From: an uncultured Planctomycetaceae bacterium
GTDB taxonomy: Bacteria; Planctomycetota; Planctomycetia; Planctomycetales; Planctomycetaceae
NCBI GenBank assembly: GCA_937952455.1
Contig: CALFYU010000316.1
Coordinates: 1 to 8,289, forward strand
Length of the DNA stretch: 8,289 nt
Direction of reading: 5' to 3'
A program made the translations under genes and the position numbers. The notes beneath the pieces were generated by a model. That model worked only from the letters and a program-made list of their open reading frames with translations, made no database searches and was not told the origin of the DNA. Every line of letters starts with the position of its first letter. The stretch's first letter is position 1. This document shows, one piece after another, positions 1 through 6,870 of the stretch.

Positions 1-411
1 CCGCTCTAATCGTTGATTCACGCTGCCAGCGGCGTGGTGCTGCTTTTGATTCCGTACGTACTCGCGTACCCACGGCAGATCCTTGGTTCCAAAACTAACG
101 ACTCCGTAGCCCGATTGCCACTGCAGGACCTTGTCCCGCTTGGGGTTTCGCTGGTTGATCTCGTGTGCGGATGCTCCCTTGATCTGTCCGATCAGTTCGC
201 TGACCAACGTCGTTGGCGACATAGTTAGGCAAATATGCACGTGGTTTTCGGTTCCGCCGATTTCGTGGACAAAAATCCCCTCGGTATCCACCAATCGCTT
301 TTGCAGAAACGCGTGTGTCGCCGATTCAATTGCCGGGGATAATAGCGGCAGGCTCTGTTTCGTGTGCCAAACCATGTGCAGGTTGATCTCGCTGTAATAG
401 TTCCGCGACAT
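1..411 (-). CDS. REP-associated tyrosine transposase (RAYT, IS200/IS605-like Y1 family), 3' end cut by window
   Basis: The first 137 residues are visible; the reading frame is open to the window edge, so the C-terminus is missing. The protein begins MSRNYYSEINLHMVWHTKQS, the usual opening strand of Y1 (HUH) transposases. The HUH metal-binding pair is H57-V-H59 in the segment ENHVHI. The expected nucleophile is Y118 in REYVRNQKQHH, matching the family pattern Y-x-x-N-Q-x-x-H-H. The start is ATG at 411-409, with GGGG seven bases upstream as ribosome binding site. Family members are single-strand endonucleases that act on REP palindromes. Consistent with that, a cluster of palindromes lies immediately upstream (432-558). 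A typical member has about 140-200 residues, so little is probably missing. An ordinary IS200-type transposase is the alternative; the adjacent REP-like hairpins and apparent single copy favour a RAYT. Confidence 0.9.
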   Translation of the reverse strand, partial: MSRNYYSEINLHMVWHTKQSLPLLSPAIESATHAFLQKRLVDTEGIFVHEIGGTENHVHICLTMSPTTLVSELIGQIKGASAHEINQRNPKRDKVLQWQSGYGVVSFGTKDLPWVREYVRNQKQHHAAGSVNQRLER

Positions 412-431
412 GCTGTTTCCCCGCGGGCGAG

Positions 432-558
432 GGCTAAAGCCGTTACGGCGAGAAGCCTCGTAAACGAGGCTCCCCCGGACTGATCTATTGCACCGACAGC
501 CCCGCCATAAATGGCGGGGCTAATACCGCTATCGCGGCCAAGTCCCGTAAACGGGACT
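432..558 (-). repeat. Cluster of REP-like palindromes upstream of the RAYT gene
   Basis: Three clear perfect hairpins share the loop TAAA (plus strand) and AG...CT edges: AGCCTCG/CGAGGCT at 454-471, AGCCCCGCCA/TGGCGGGGCT at 498-521, and AGTCCCG/CGGGACT at 541-558. Smaller palindromes lie beside them: GGC-TAAA-GCC at 432-441, GCCGT-T-ACGGC at 439-449, and CCGC-TATC-GCGG at 526-537. Read on the minus strand, the foot of each main hairpin is preceded by GGAG, TTAG or ATAG, resembling the GTRG tetranucleotide of known REPs. The stems differ while loop and edges are kept. Position next to a RAYT gene fits the REP/BIME arrangement known for that family. Polarity and relatedness are inferred from this window alone. 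Confidence 0.75.
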
Positions 559-587
559 ATCATCAATTCCTAATGTCGTTTGCGGCC

Positions 588-610
588 GAATTTCCCTTTC
601 GAGGAAATTC
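588..610 (-). terminator. Inverted repeat after the TIM-barrel gene, possible terminator
   Basis: GAATTTCC (588-595) and GGAAATTC (603-610) form a perfect 8-bp stem with a 7-base loop. It begins 13 bases beyond the stop codon of the leftward sugar isomerase gene and before the REP cluster. No U-rich tract follows on the minus strand, so an intrinsic terminator is only one reading; a 3'-end stabilising hairpin is equally possible. Confidence 0.4.
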
Positions 611-623
611 TCGGTGTGTGCGT

Positions 624-1535
624 TCAACCGTATTTCGCGACCAATCCGTCCAGCGCTTTTTTGCATTTGGCGGTGGCGTTCCACGCGTCGGGCCAGAAAC
701 AGAGGTCGATCGTCCACCAGTCGTGCGGCAATTTTTCCTTGGCCAGGGCGGGGACGATTTCGTCGAAATTCAATACCCCTTCGCCGAACGGCGGGTGGCT
801 GCTGGTTTCGTCTTCGCCGTTGGCGTCTTTGTGGCAGGTATTGTCCGAGTCGATCAGGTGGATGTGGTTGATGCGGCCTGACACCATGCTGATGAATTCC
901 AATTGCCCGCCCGGCAAGATCTCTTTCTCACCGTAGTGCCGTGCGCCATTGACCGCCACCATCTGGCCGTGGCAGGTGTCGTACTGCAGGCCGAAGTTGT
1001 CGTTCGGAATCGCATCCAGAATCTTCACCGCATCGGACGGCTTGTTAAACGCAAAACCCGGTTCGCATTCCCACGTAATGTACAGGCCGTGGTCGGCGGC
1101 GATCGGACAGCATTTCTTCCAAGTTTCGGTCACCCGCTTGAAGGCGGTGTCATAATCGACGTCGTCCAAAATCGTCGGCGGCTGCACGCAGTCGACGCGA
1201 ATTCCTTGTATTCCGAGGTCTTCGCAGAATTGGGCGTTCTTAGAAAACTCGGCGATATACTTCGACTGGTCGGACGTGTTGATCAGTTGCTCGCCCCACA
1301 AATTGGCGGCCAAACCGCTGAGACCGAGACCCCAGTCCTTCAACTTGCCGACCAGTTCATCGCGCTGCGATTTTTCGGGGAGATCGTCCGGGTTGGGGTG
1401 CGGCGGAAATCCGCCCAGTTCGACGCCGTCGAAACCGAGTTCTTTGAGCTTGGTGCAAACCGTCTCAAAGTCGACGGGATTATCCGCATAGGGTCCAATG
1501 GTATAGGCCCACGATCCAATTGACGTGCGTTTCAT
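624..1535 (-). CDS. Sugar phosphate isomerase/epimerase (xylose-isomerase-like TIM barrel)
   Basis: This 303-residue protein has the length and pattern of the AP-endonuclease-2/xylose-isomerase-like TIM-barrel family, metal-dependent enzymes that isomerise or epimerise sugars and related polyols. It opens with SIGSWAY (strand 1). Likely metal-site residues follow in family order: E39 in GVELGG, E156 or E158 in TWECEPG, D186 and H189 in YDTCH, H224/H226 in NHIHLIDSD, and E252 in FGEG. There is no signal peptide, so it is probably cytoplasmic. The start is ATG at 1535, with AAGGAA at 1549-1544 eight bases upstream; the stop is TGA. It lies 114 bases downstream of a phosphomannose-isomerase-like gene on the same strand, suggesting a shared sugar pathway. 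The substrate cannot be named from sequence; members are often annotated only as 'sugar phosphate isomerase/epimerase'. Confidence 0.88.
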   Translation of the reverse strand: MKRTSIGSWAYTIGPYADNPVDFETVCTKLKELGFDGVELGGFPPHPNPDDLPEKSQRDELVGKLKDWGLGLSGLAANLWGEQLINTSDQSKYIAEFSKNAQFCEDLGIQGIRVDCVQPPTILDDVDYDTAFKRVTETWKKCCPIAADHGLYITWECEPGFAFNKPSDAVKILDAIPNDNFGLQYDTCHGQMVAVNGARHYGEKEILPGGQLEFISMVSGRINHIHLIDSDNTCHKDANGEDETSSHPPFGEGVLNFDEIVPALAKEKLPHDWWTIDLCFWPDAWNATAKCKKALDGLVAKYG

Positions 1536-1553
1536 GTGTTGTGTTCCTTATTT

Positions 1554-1598
1554 TCGTTGTGCGTCAACGACAAATCCCAAACCGACCGCTTGCGGTCG
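1554..1598 (-). promoter_or_regulatory. Two hairpins between the cupin and TIM-barrel genes
   Basis: The 114-base gap holds two perfect inverted repeats: TCGTTG/CAACGA (1554-1559 and 1565-1570, 5-base loop) and CGACCGC/GCGGTCG (1583-1589 and 1592-1598, 2-base loop, or a 6-bp stem with a tetraloop). In the direction of transcription the stronger one comes first and is followed by a moderately T-rich stretch without a run of Ts. The second lies just before the ribosome binding site of the TIM-barrel gene. They could attenuate read-through, protect an mRNA end or bind a regulator; none of these is demonstrated. Confidence 0.35.
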
Positions 1599-1649
1599 TG
1601 CACGGTGTTAAGTGGAAAGTCTCGTTTCAAAGGATCTAGGGGGACGAGC

Positions 1650-2876
1650 TTAGCGTTTCTTATGATCGCCCACCGCCGGGGCGGTCGGGTTGGCGTCGGG
1701 GCCGAAGTAGCGGAGCGACACCAACGGCTCGCTGCCGGTGTTTTCCACGACGACTCCCTCAGCTGCCGCAGCAGCGGTGACGAAGACTTCGTCCTCGGTC
1801 ATCTGGCCGAAGCGGATCATGGCCGGTGTCTGCAGCCGCAGTTTGCCGATGTGGCCTTCGCCCTGCACGGTGATCCAGCCGTAAGCGCCAGTGTCTTTCA
1901 GCGTGACTTTCGCGCCGGGATCGACGGTCAATTCTTTAGCGGTGAAGAGCTGCTTGCCCCCCACCTTGCCGTACACAATCCAGCGATCGACATATCCGTC
2001 GGCAGCCGTGTCGGCGACGGGGATCGGTTCCAAGTAGTGGTTGTCCTTAAAGTGCGTGTCAACGTTCTGTTCCCAGTCGAGCGCATCGACCAGATATTCC
2101 AAGTCGTTGTGCTTTTCTTCGGGGAAGTCCTTGGTCAGCAGCGACCGCGGCACCGGGCGGCCTTCGACCAGCGACTGGTACATTCCGAACACGTCGCTGC
2201 CCCATTGCGGCTCATACGTCACCAGGCTCCCCGGGGCGTGCAGCACGCAGGGGGGAATCAACCAACCGGTACCGGGTTTCAGACGATACGCTTTTGAGAG
2301 ATCCAAAATGCCATTGTCGCCGTCGTTCCAGCGGGCCAGGCAGTCGATCACGTCCTGTTTAGTGGTGCCCGGTTCCAAGCCCATGAACGTGTAGGGGAAG
2401 TTATCACCGATGGCGTTCATCTGCGGTGGGAAGTAGTACGATTCCGGTTTGCCTTCTTGCCCGACGAGCGCAGCTTGTTCCTCGCTTTGGTGCATGTGGT
2501 GCGGAATGGGGCCCATGTTGTCGAAGAATTTGGAATAGACCGGCCAGCGGCTGTATTTTTCCCAGATCGAATCGCCCACGATCGCGGCCCCTAATTCAGA
2601 GACTGCGTCGCGAAGAGTGAAGCGTTGCCCTTCGAACTCGATGTAACTCAGCCCTTCGTCCGGGGGCGCGCCTTCATTGGCGGCGGGGGTGATCGAGGCG
2701 AACCAGCGCTCGTCGATGCCGCCTCGATTCATGCCCAGGGCGTAGTAATCGGCGGGGTGCAGTTTCAATCGGCGTCCGGGCTGCAGAAACGACCGCGGCA
2801 CCCAATTCGGTGCCAAACGAAGAATTCCGCCCCCCGCATTCAGCGCATCACTTGCCAGTTTTGCCACGTCCGCCAT
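1650..2876 (-). CDS. Phosphomannose isomerase (type I)-like cupin protein
   Basis: The 408-residue protein has the layout of a type I mannose-6-phosphate isomerase-like cupin. Candidate metal ligands appear in family order: H127 and H129 in IPHHMHQ (family VQVHPD), E145 in GKPES (family GKTE), and H213 in IPPCVLHAPG (family VPAGTVHAIG). The strand carrying the family's active-site arginine aligns with YEPQWGSDVFGMYQS, where I see no equivalent arginine, so the activity may differ from mannose-6-phosphate isomerisation. A second beta-rich region (about 295-392) resembles the C-terminal cupin half. No signal peptide is seen. The start is ATG at 2876: an in-frame TGA lies 9 bases upstream, and GAGGAG sits 12 bases before it, rather far. 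The stop is TAA. It is the first gene of a leftward pair with a sugar isomerase, so a role in sugar metabolism is likely; the substrate is unknown. Confidence 0.75.
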   Translation of the reverse strand: MADVAKLASDALNAGGGILRLAPNWVPRSFLQPGRRLKLHPADYYALGMNRGGIDERWFASITPAANEGAPPDEGLSYIEFEGQRFTLRDAVSELGAAIVGDSIWEKYSRWPVYSKFFDNMGPIPHHMHQSEEQAALVGQEGKPESYYFPPQMNAIGDNFPYTFMGLEPGTTKQDVIDCLARWNDGDNGILDLSKAYRLKPGTGWLIPPCVLHAPGSLVTYEPQWGSDVFGMYQSLVEGRPVPRSLLTKDFPEEKHNDLEYLVDALDWEQNVDTHFKDNHYLEPIPVADTAADGYVDRWIVYGKVGGKQLFTAKELTVDPGAKVTLKDTGAYGWITVQGEGHIGKLRLQTPAMIRFGQMTEDEVFVTAAAAAEGVVVENTGSEPLVSLRYFGPDANPTAPAVGDHKKR

Positions 2877-2977
2877 AGCCGATCACTGCTCCTCGAGTCC
2901 TGGGTTGCCTGGGTGTTTTTCGCCGGCTCACGCTGCGCGGCGGATCATTTTTCCGACTGCGAAAGTCAACTTTGGCT

Positions 2978-3005
2978 ATTATTGCCGGATTCGCCTCTCA
3001 CGCAA
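2978..3005 (-). promoter_or_regulatory. Weak candidate promoter for the leftward cupin/TIM-barrel unit
   Basis: On the minus strand, TTGCGT (3005-3000) and AATAAT (2983-2978) are separated by 16 bases. The -10 matches TATAAT at five of six positions but the -35 at only three. Transcription would begin near 2970, giving a leader of roughly 95 bases before the cupin start at 2876. It is the best leftward candidate I could find by eye, but it is weak. Confidence 0.25.
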
Positions 3006-3057
3006 GGAACTGAACGGGGAATGCCGAATTCGGGGCCTTCCTTCAGTGACGGCGCGG

Positions 3058-3092
3058 TTCAGGTTTTCATGCCGGACATTGACCTGAATGTC
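3058..3092. promoter_or_regulatory. Overlapping dyads, candidate operator upstream of the PPC promoter
   Basis: Two overlapping perfect dyads sit 10 bases before the -35 box of the rightward promoter. One is GACATT-N6-AATGTC (3075-3080 and 3087-3092), a 6-6-6 arrangement typical of dimeric helix-turn-helix operators. The other is TTCAGGT (3058-3064) with ACCTGAA (3082-3088), 17 bases apart. The region also lies between the two divergent units, so one regulator could affect both. No regulator gene is in the window and the site matches no motif I recognise. Confidence 0.35.
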
Positions 3093-3102
3093 TGTTTTTC
3101 CT

Positions 3103-3132
3103 TTGACGGACGCGCTTGCGTCAACTTATGAT
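3103..3132 (+). promoter_or_regulatory. Sigma-70-type promoter for the PPC gene
   Basis: TTGACG (3103-3108) and TATGAT (3127-3132) each match the housekeeping consensus at five of six positions, with an 18-base spacer. Transcription would start near 3139, leaving a leader of about 180 bases before ATG 3321. The -35 and spacer contain a dyad: TTGACG (3103-3108) with CGTCAA (3119-3124), and inside it GACGC-GCTT-GCGTC (3109-3122). A repressor could bind there. It is the strongest promoter-like sequence I found in the window. Confidence 0.5.
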
Positions 3133-3320
3133 GATAGAATGATGCGTTGCGTGATCGCCGCGCGGCTCCCACGGCCGCACTAATGACGGTTTCGCACTCC
3201 CACAGATGTGCTGGAGAAGGATGCCGGCGCCCCCCAGGTTCGTGACGGACGGATCGTCATCGACGATCAACACACGACCAAAGTCACTCCCCCCGAGAAT
3301 CTCTTTCGGAGAACGTGCCG

Positions 3321-5624
3321 ATGACGGCTGCCGCCCGTTTTCTTTCGCTGTCCGCGTTTGTGCTGGGGGTTGCCCTCGCCCTGCCCGACGTCTGCTCCGC
3401 GCAGCAACCGTCGATCAGTTCGACCTCACCGCAAGCCGCGCAACCGGGAGCCGCCATCGACGTGGTGCTCAATGGCGGAAACTTGGCCGGCCCCACGCAA
3501 TTGTGGACCAGCTTTCCGGCGGAAACTGCTCTCAGCCCCGATGTCAAAGACAACGGGACCAACGCCGCACAGGTGACCTACCGCATCACGGTCCCCGAAG
3601 GAACGCCTCCGGGCATTCATGCCATTCGCGCGGCAACGGCGACCGGGGTCTCCAATCCGGTTTTGTTCGTCGTCGACGACCTGCCCTCGGTGGCGGAGAA
3701 AAAGCCGAACAACGCCCCCGGCACCGCCCAGCCGCTGACGTTGCCGGTCGCCGTCGACGGGACCGTCGATTCATTGTCGCGGCATTATTTCAAGTTCACC
3801 GCCGAGCAGGGACAGACGGTCTCCATTGAAGTCTTGGCACGGCGGATTGGTTCCCCGCTTGATCCGCTGATCCGTTTGCTGGATGCGACGGGGCGCGAAC
3901 TGGATTACAGCGATGACGCAGCCGGTACAATGGGCGATGCGCGGTTGTGTTACACCTTTAAGCAGGCGGGTGACTATCTTGTGGAGTTGCGCGACATCAG
4001 TTATGCCGGCGGCGGCGGACATCGCTATCGTTTGCGGATCGGCGATTTCCCCTGCGTGAACGCCCCGTATCCGATGGGCGCCAAGGCCGGGACAACGGCG
4101 TCGATCGGCTTTGCCGGTCCGCACCTCCGCGACGCGCAAGCGGTGAGCGTCAACGTCCCTTCGGATCCGACGGTCAAGTGGATTCCGGTGGCCGCCAAGT
4201 CCCCCGACGGAAAAAGCAGCGGTTTTGCCGTGTTAGCGGTCAGCTCCGACGACGAAGCGCTTGAACAAGAACCGAACAACGAAATTGCGCAGGCGACGCG
4301 CGTCGAGCTGGGAGCCAACATCAACGGGCGGTTTGAATCGGACGGCGACATTGACCGTTTCATCTTCAAGGCTGCCAAGGGACAGCGGTTCCTGTTTACC
4401 GGAATCACCCGGCGGCAAGGCGCGCCGACTGACTTGTACGTCCGCCTGTTGCACGCCGATGGGAAACAGTTGGCGGAATCTGAAGACTCAGGCAAGAACG
4501 ATGCCCTGATCAATTTCACGTTTCCCGCCGACGGGGACTACGTGCTCGAAGCCCAGGATCTGCATCGCCGCGGGGGACCGCAGTTCGCGTATCGCATCAC
4601 GACCGAGCCTTATCAGCCCGGCTTTGATCTGGCGACGTCCGGAGAAACGCTCAACGTGCCGGCCGGCGGAACGACGTTCGTCACCGTGACTGCGACGCGC
4701 CGCGACTACAACGGGCCGATCGAAATCTCCGGCGAAAACCTGCCCGAAGGGGTGAACGTCACGCCAAGCGTGATCGGTCCGGGACGGCCCAACACCGTCG
4801 TCACCATCCAAAACACGGGGGCGGCGACTGGAGCGATCTCCGATATCCGCCTGATCGGTACGGCCAAAATTGGCGACGCCGATTATCGCACCGTTGCGAC
4901 CGCGACCACTGCTCAACAGGGGCTGTTCAGCGCTATGCCGTGGCCGCCGCTTCCGCTGGAAGAAAAGGTAGCCCTCGCCGCCGCTCCCGCCCCGACCTTT
5001 TTTACACTCACGGCTGAGCCGGGAGCGATCGTTTTTGGGCCTGACCTGAGCGCCACAGTGACGATCAAGGCCAACCGCACGGCCGACTTCGGCGAAGAAA
5101 TCGCTCTGGCCGTCGAGCCGGCGAAGGACGGCTTGCCGCCGGAAGTCGCGGTCGCTTTGAAACCGATCCCCAAGGCCGAAAACGCAGTCGCCATCGTCGT
5201 TTCGGCCAAGACCAAGGCCCCGCTGGGCGATTTTACCATCGTGCTCAACGGAACCGGCAAAAAAGACAAAGCCAGCAGTTCCCAGGCTGCGCCCGGCATC
5301 CGCATCAGCCTCCAGGCCCCCTATACGCTCAAGGCGGAAAATGTGACGATCGCGCGGGGTGCCACGGCGAAAATGAAGGTGACTGCGGAGCGAAATCCGG
5401 CGTACACTGGCCCGATCATATTAACATTTGTTAATCTACCGAAAGGTGTCACAGCCGCCCCGGCCACGATTGAGGCCGGCAAAAATGAAGTCGAAGTCGA
5501 GCTTACGGCGGCCACCGACGCAGCGGCCGGAGTTGTGAAAGATACGGCGAGCAAGGGTGAAGGCCAGGTGGGTGAGACCAAAATTCCCGGTCAATCCCCC
5601 GCCTTTGAATTGACGGTGCAATAG
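3321..5624 (+). CDS. Secreted PPC-domain protein with Ig-like repeats
   Basis: This protein of 767 residues is probably exported. Residues 1-27 form a signal peptide with a hydrophobic core (FLSLSAFVLGVALAL) and likely cleavage after CSA (25-27). A beta-rich IPT/Ig-like domain follows (about 30-120). Two PPC (bacterial pre-peptidase C-terminal) domains come next, at about 125-241 and 313-428, both with the hallmark EPNN/KPNN opening and D-x-F/Y-x-F core. The rest is beta-rich, with related segments GPIEISGENLPEG (465-477) and GPIILTFVNLPKG (697-709). No protease or other catalytic domain is visible, so binding or scaffolding outside the cytoplasm is inferred. ATG 3321 is preferred over GTG 3315: GGAG at 3308-3311 is nine bases from the ATG but only three from the GTG. 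It lies upstream of the DUF1549/DUF1553 gene on the same strand, a pairing common in planctomycetes. Confidence 0.88.
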   Translation: MTAAARFLSLSAFVLGVALALPDVCSAQQPSISSTSPQAAQPGAAIDVVLNGGNLAGPTQLWTSFPAETALSPDVKDNGTNAAQVTYRITVPEGTPPGIHAIRAATATGVSNPVLFVVDDLPSVAEKKPNNAPGTAQPLTLPVAVDGTVDSLSRHYFKFTAEQGQTVSIEVLARRIGSPLDPLIRLLDATGRELDYSDDAAGTMGDARLCYTFKQAGDYLVELRDISYAGGGGHRYRLRIGDFPCVNAPYPMGAKAGTTASIGFAGPHLRDAQAVSVNVPSDPTVKWIPVAAKSPDGKSSGFAVLAVSSDDEALEQEPNNEIAQATRVELGANINGRFESDGDIDRFIFKAAKGQRFLFTGITRRQGAPTDLYVRLLHADGKQLAESEDSGKNDALINFTFPADGDYVLEAQDLHRRGGPQFAYRITTEPYQPGFDLATSGETLNVPAGGTTFVTVTATRRDYNGPIEISGENLPEGVNVTPSVIGPGRPNTVVTIQNTGAATGAISDIRLIGTAKIGDADYRTVATATTAQQGLFSAMPWPPLPLEEKVALAAAPAPTFFTLTAEPGAIVFGPDLSATVTIKANRTADFGEEIALAVEPAKDGLPPEVAVALKPIPKAENAVAIVVSAKTKAPLGDFTIVLNGTGKKDKASSSQAAPGIRISLQAPYTLKAENVTIARGATAKMKVTAERNPAYTGPIILTFVNLPKGVTAAPATIEAGKNEVEVELTAATDAAAGVVKDTASKGEGQVGETKIPGQSPAFELTVQ

Positions 5625-5644
5625 ACAATTCGGACGGCAACTTC

Positions 5645-5667
5645 CGGCGGAGCAGCGCTCTCCGCCG
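5645..5667 (+). other. GC-rich hairpin between the PPC and DUF1549 genes
   Basis: CGGCGGAG (5645-5652) and CTCCGCCG (5660-5667) form a perfect 8-bp stem with a 7-base loop, 20 bases after the PPC stop codon. No T-run follows (ATAATTGACA), so it is a poor intrinsic terminator. It may instead stabilise the upstream mRNA or reduce read-through into the next gene. Confidence 0.4.
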
Positions 5668-5736
5668 ATAATTGACATACCCCGCTACGGAATTCCCGCA
5701 CACCCATTTCGGTTCGAACCTATGGAGAAACGAGTC

Positions 5737-6870
5737 ATGCGGCTGCCCGAACAGAAACTCCGGTTTGCATCCCTGGTCACTTGCTGTGCGATCACGCTGC
5801 TATTAGCACAAGGACATTCGGCATGGGGCGGGCAAGAAGTCGGCAGTCCCGGCCAACTCGTTCTCGAACCGGCGCAAGTCAACCTCGACGGTTCCCGCGC
5901 CCGGCAGCAGTTGCAGGCGACCGGTGCCTATTCCGGCAACGACCTCCGCGACTTGACCGGTGACGCCGAATTCACCTCGTCGGATGAAAACGTCGTCAAG
6001 GTCGTCGACGGCGTCGCGCTGCCGGTGGCCAATGGGACCGCCGAGATCACCGCTCAGGCGGGCGGACAATCGGCCAAGATCGCCGTAACGGTCTCGGGAA
6101 TGGACACCCCTTCGCCGGTCAGCTTCAAAAATGACACGATCGCGGCCCTTTCCAAGTCGGGCTGCAATATGGGCGCCTGCCACGGGTCTCCCTCGGGCAA
6201 GGCGGGCTTCCGCTTGTCGCTGCGGGGCTACGATCCTGAACTGGACATCATGACCTTACGTACCGAATTTTACGGCCGTCGTACGAACACGATGGATCCG
6301 GCGGAAAGCCTAATTCTGGTGAAGCCGCTGATGCAAGTTGCGCACGGCGGTGGACGCCGACTGCACAAAGACGATCCGTCCTACAAGATTTTGCACGATT
6401 GGATTGCCGAAGGCATGCGGCTCGATCCCGAATCGGAGCCGGATGTGGTCAAAGTCGAGGTCTTCCCCAACAAGCGGGTCTTCCAACCGGGAGGCGACCG
6501 GCAGCAACTCCGCGTCGATGCCCACTTCAGCGACGGCACCGTCCGCGACGTGACGGCCATCGCCGTCTACAGTTCGTCGAATGAATCGGTCGCCACCGTC
6601 AGTGAAACGGGACGAGTCTCCAAGGAAACGCGCGGGGAATCGGCCGTGCTGGTCCGCTACTTGGACAAGATGGATACCTCCTATATTACGTTTCTGGATG
6701 ACGTCGAAGGCTTTGCCTGGAACAATCCTCCGGAGAACAACTTTGTCGATTCGCTGGTGTTTGCCAAGTTGAACCAATTGCAGATTCTTCCTTCGGAACT
6801 TTGTTCGGATGAAGAGTTTCTCCGCCGCGCCTATTTGGATACGACCGGCCGGCTCCCCACCACTGAGTAA
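5737..6870 (+). CDS. N-terminal part: signal peptide, two Ig-like domains, CX4CH motif, start of DUF1549
   Basis: The 377-residue open part starts MRLPEQKLRFASL; a basic stretch and hydrophobic core give a signal peptide ending near AWG (about 29-31). ATG 5737 is chosen because GGAG (5724-5727) lies nine bases upstream; ATG 5722, five codons earlier, has no ribosome binding site. Ig-like (BIG2-type) domains lie at about 42-121 and 237-320. Between them C143-N-M-G-A-C148-H149 precedes GSPSGKAGFRLSLRGYDPEL, a signature of planctomycete cytochrome-like proteins. CX4CH is a less common haem-c spacing, known from cytochrome c3, so haem attachment is plausible but unproven. DUF1549 starts at about 335 (NNFVDSLVFAKL) and is cut by TAA at 6868 after GRLPTTE. 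If translation ends here, the CXXCH motif and DUF1553 are lost. Confidence 0.7.
   Translation: MRLPEQKLRFASLVTCCAITLLLAQGHSAWGGQEVGSPGQLVLEPAQVNLDGSRARQQLQATGAYSGNDLRDLTGDAEFTSSDENVVKVVDGVALPVANGTAEITAQAGGQSAKIAVTVSGMDTPSPVSFKNDTIAALSKSGCNMGACHGSPSGKAGFRLSLRGYDPELDIMTLRTEFYGRRTNTMDPAESLILVKPLMQVAHGGGRRLHKDDPSYKILHDWIAEGMRLDPESEPDVVKVEVFPNKRVFQPGGDRQQLRVDAHFSDGTVRDVTAIAVYSSSNESVATVSETGRVSKETRGESAVLVRYLDKMDTSYITFLDDVEGFAWNNPPENNFVDSLVFAKLNQLQILPSELCSDEEFLRRAYLDTTGRLPTTE

Larger units (their letters stand above)
2877..3320. other. Divergent intergenic region (444 bp) between the leftward and rightward units
   Basis: I find no convincing gene in this stretch. Its left part carries the Shine-Dalgarno (GAGGAG, 2889-2894) and leader of the cupin gene. 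The middle (3058-3132) carries dyads and a promoter for the rightward genes. The right part (about 3140-3320) would be the leader of the PPC gene. That leader holds a 38-codon open frame starting GTG at 3208 and ending in the TGA at 3322-3324, overlapping the PPC start codon as ATGA. The small frame has no clear ribosome binding site and no recognisable family, so it is not called as a gene. Confidence 0.6.

Noticed and set aside
432..558. CRISPR array
   Set aside because: The repeats are self-complementary hairpins with differing stems and irregular spacing, not direct repeats with uniform spacers, and no cas gene is present.
903..1523. Long open frame on the plus strand opposite the TIM-barrel gene
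   Set aside because: It is antisense to a well-supported gene, matches no family, and arises from G/C-rich third positions. The same applies to the plus-strand frames at 1536-2297 and 2625-3131.
3206..3829. 207-codon plus-strand frame overlapping the start of the PPC gene
   Set aside because: It is Arg/Ala/Pro-rich out-of-frame translation. The overlapping frame has a signal peptide, PPC domains and a well-placed ribosome binding site.
5672..5677. Perfect TTGACA upstream of the DUF1549 gene, as a second promoter
   Set aside because: No -10-like sequence lies 15-19 bases downstream; that position reads TTCCCG and similar. The gene could be co-transcribed with the PPC gene.
5711..5720. GGTTCGAACC, which resembles a tRNA T-loop or an attachment-site core
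   Set aside because: The flanks do not form a T-stem or acceptor arm and there is no integrase gene. It is noted only as a 10-base palindrome just before the DUF1549 gene.
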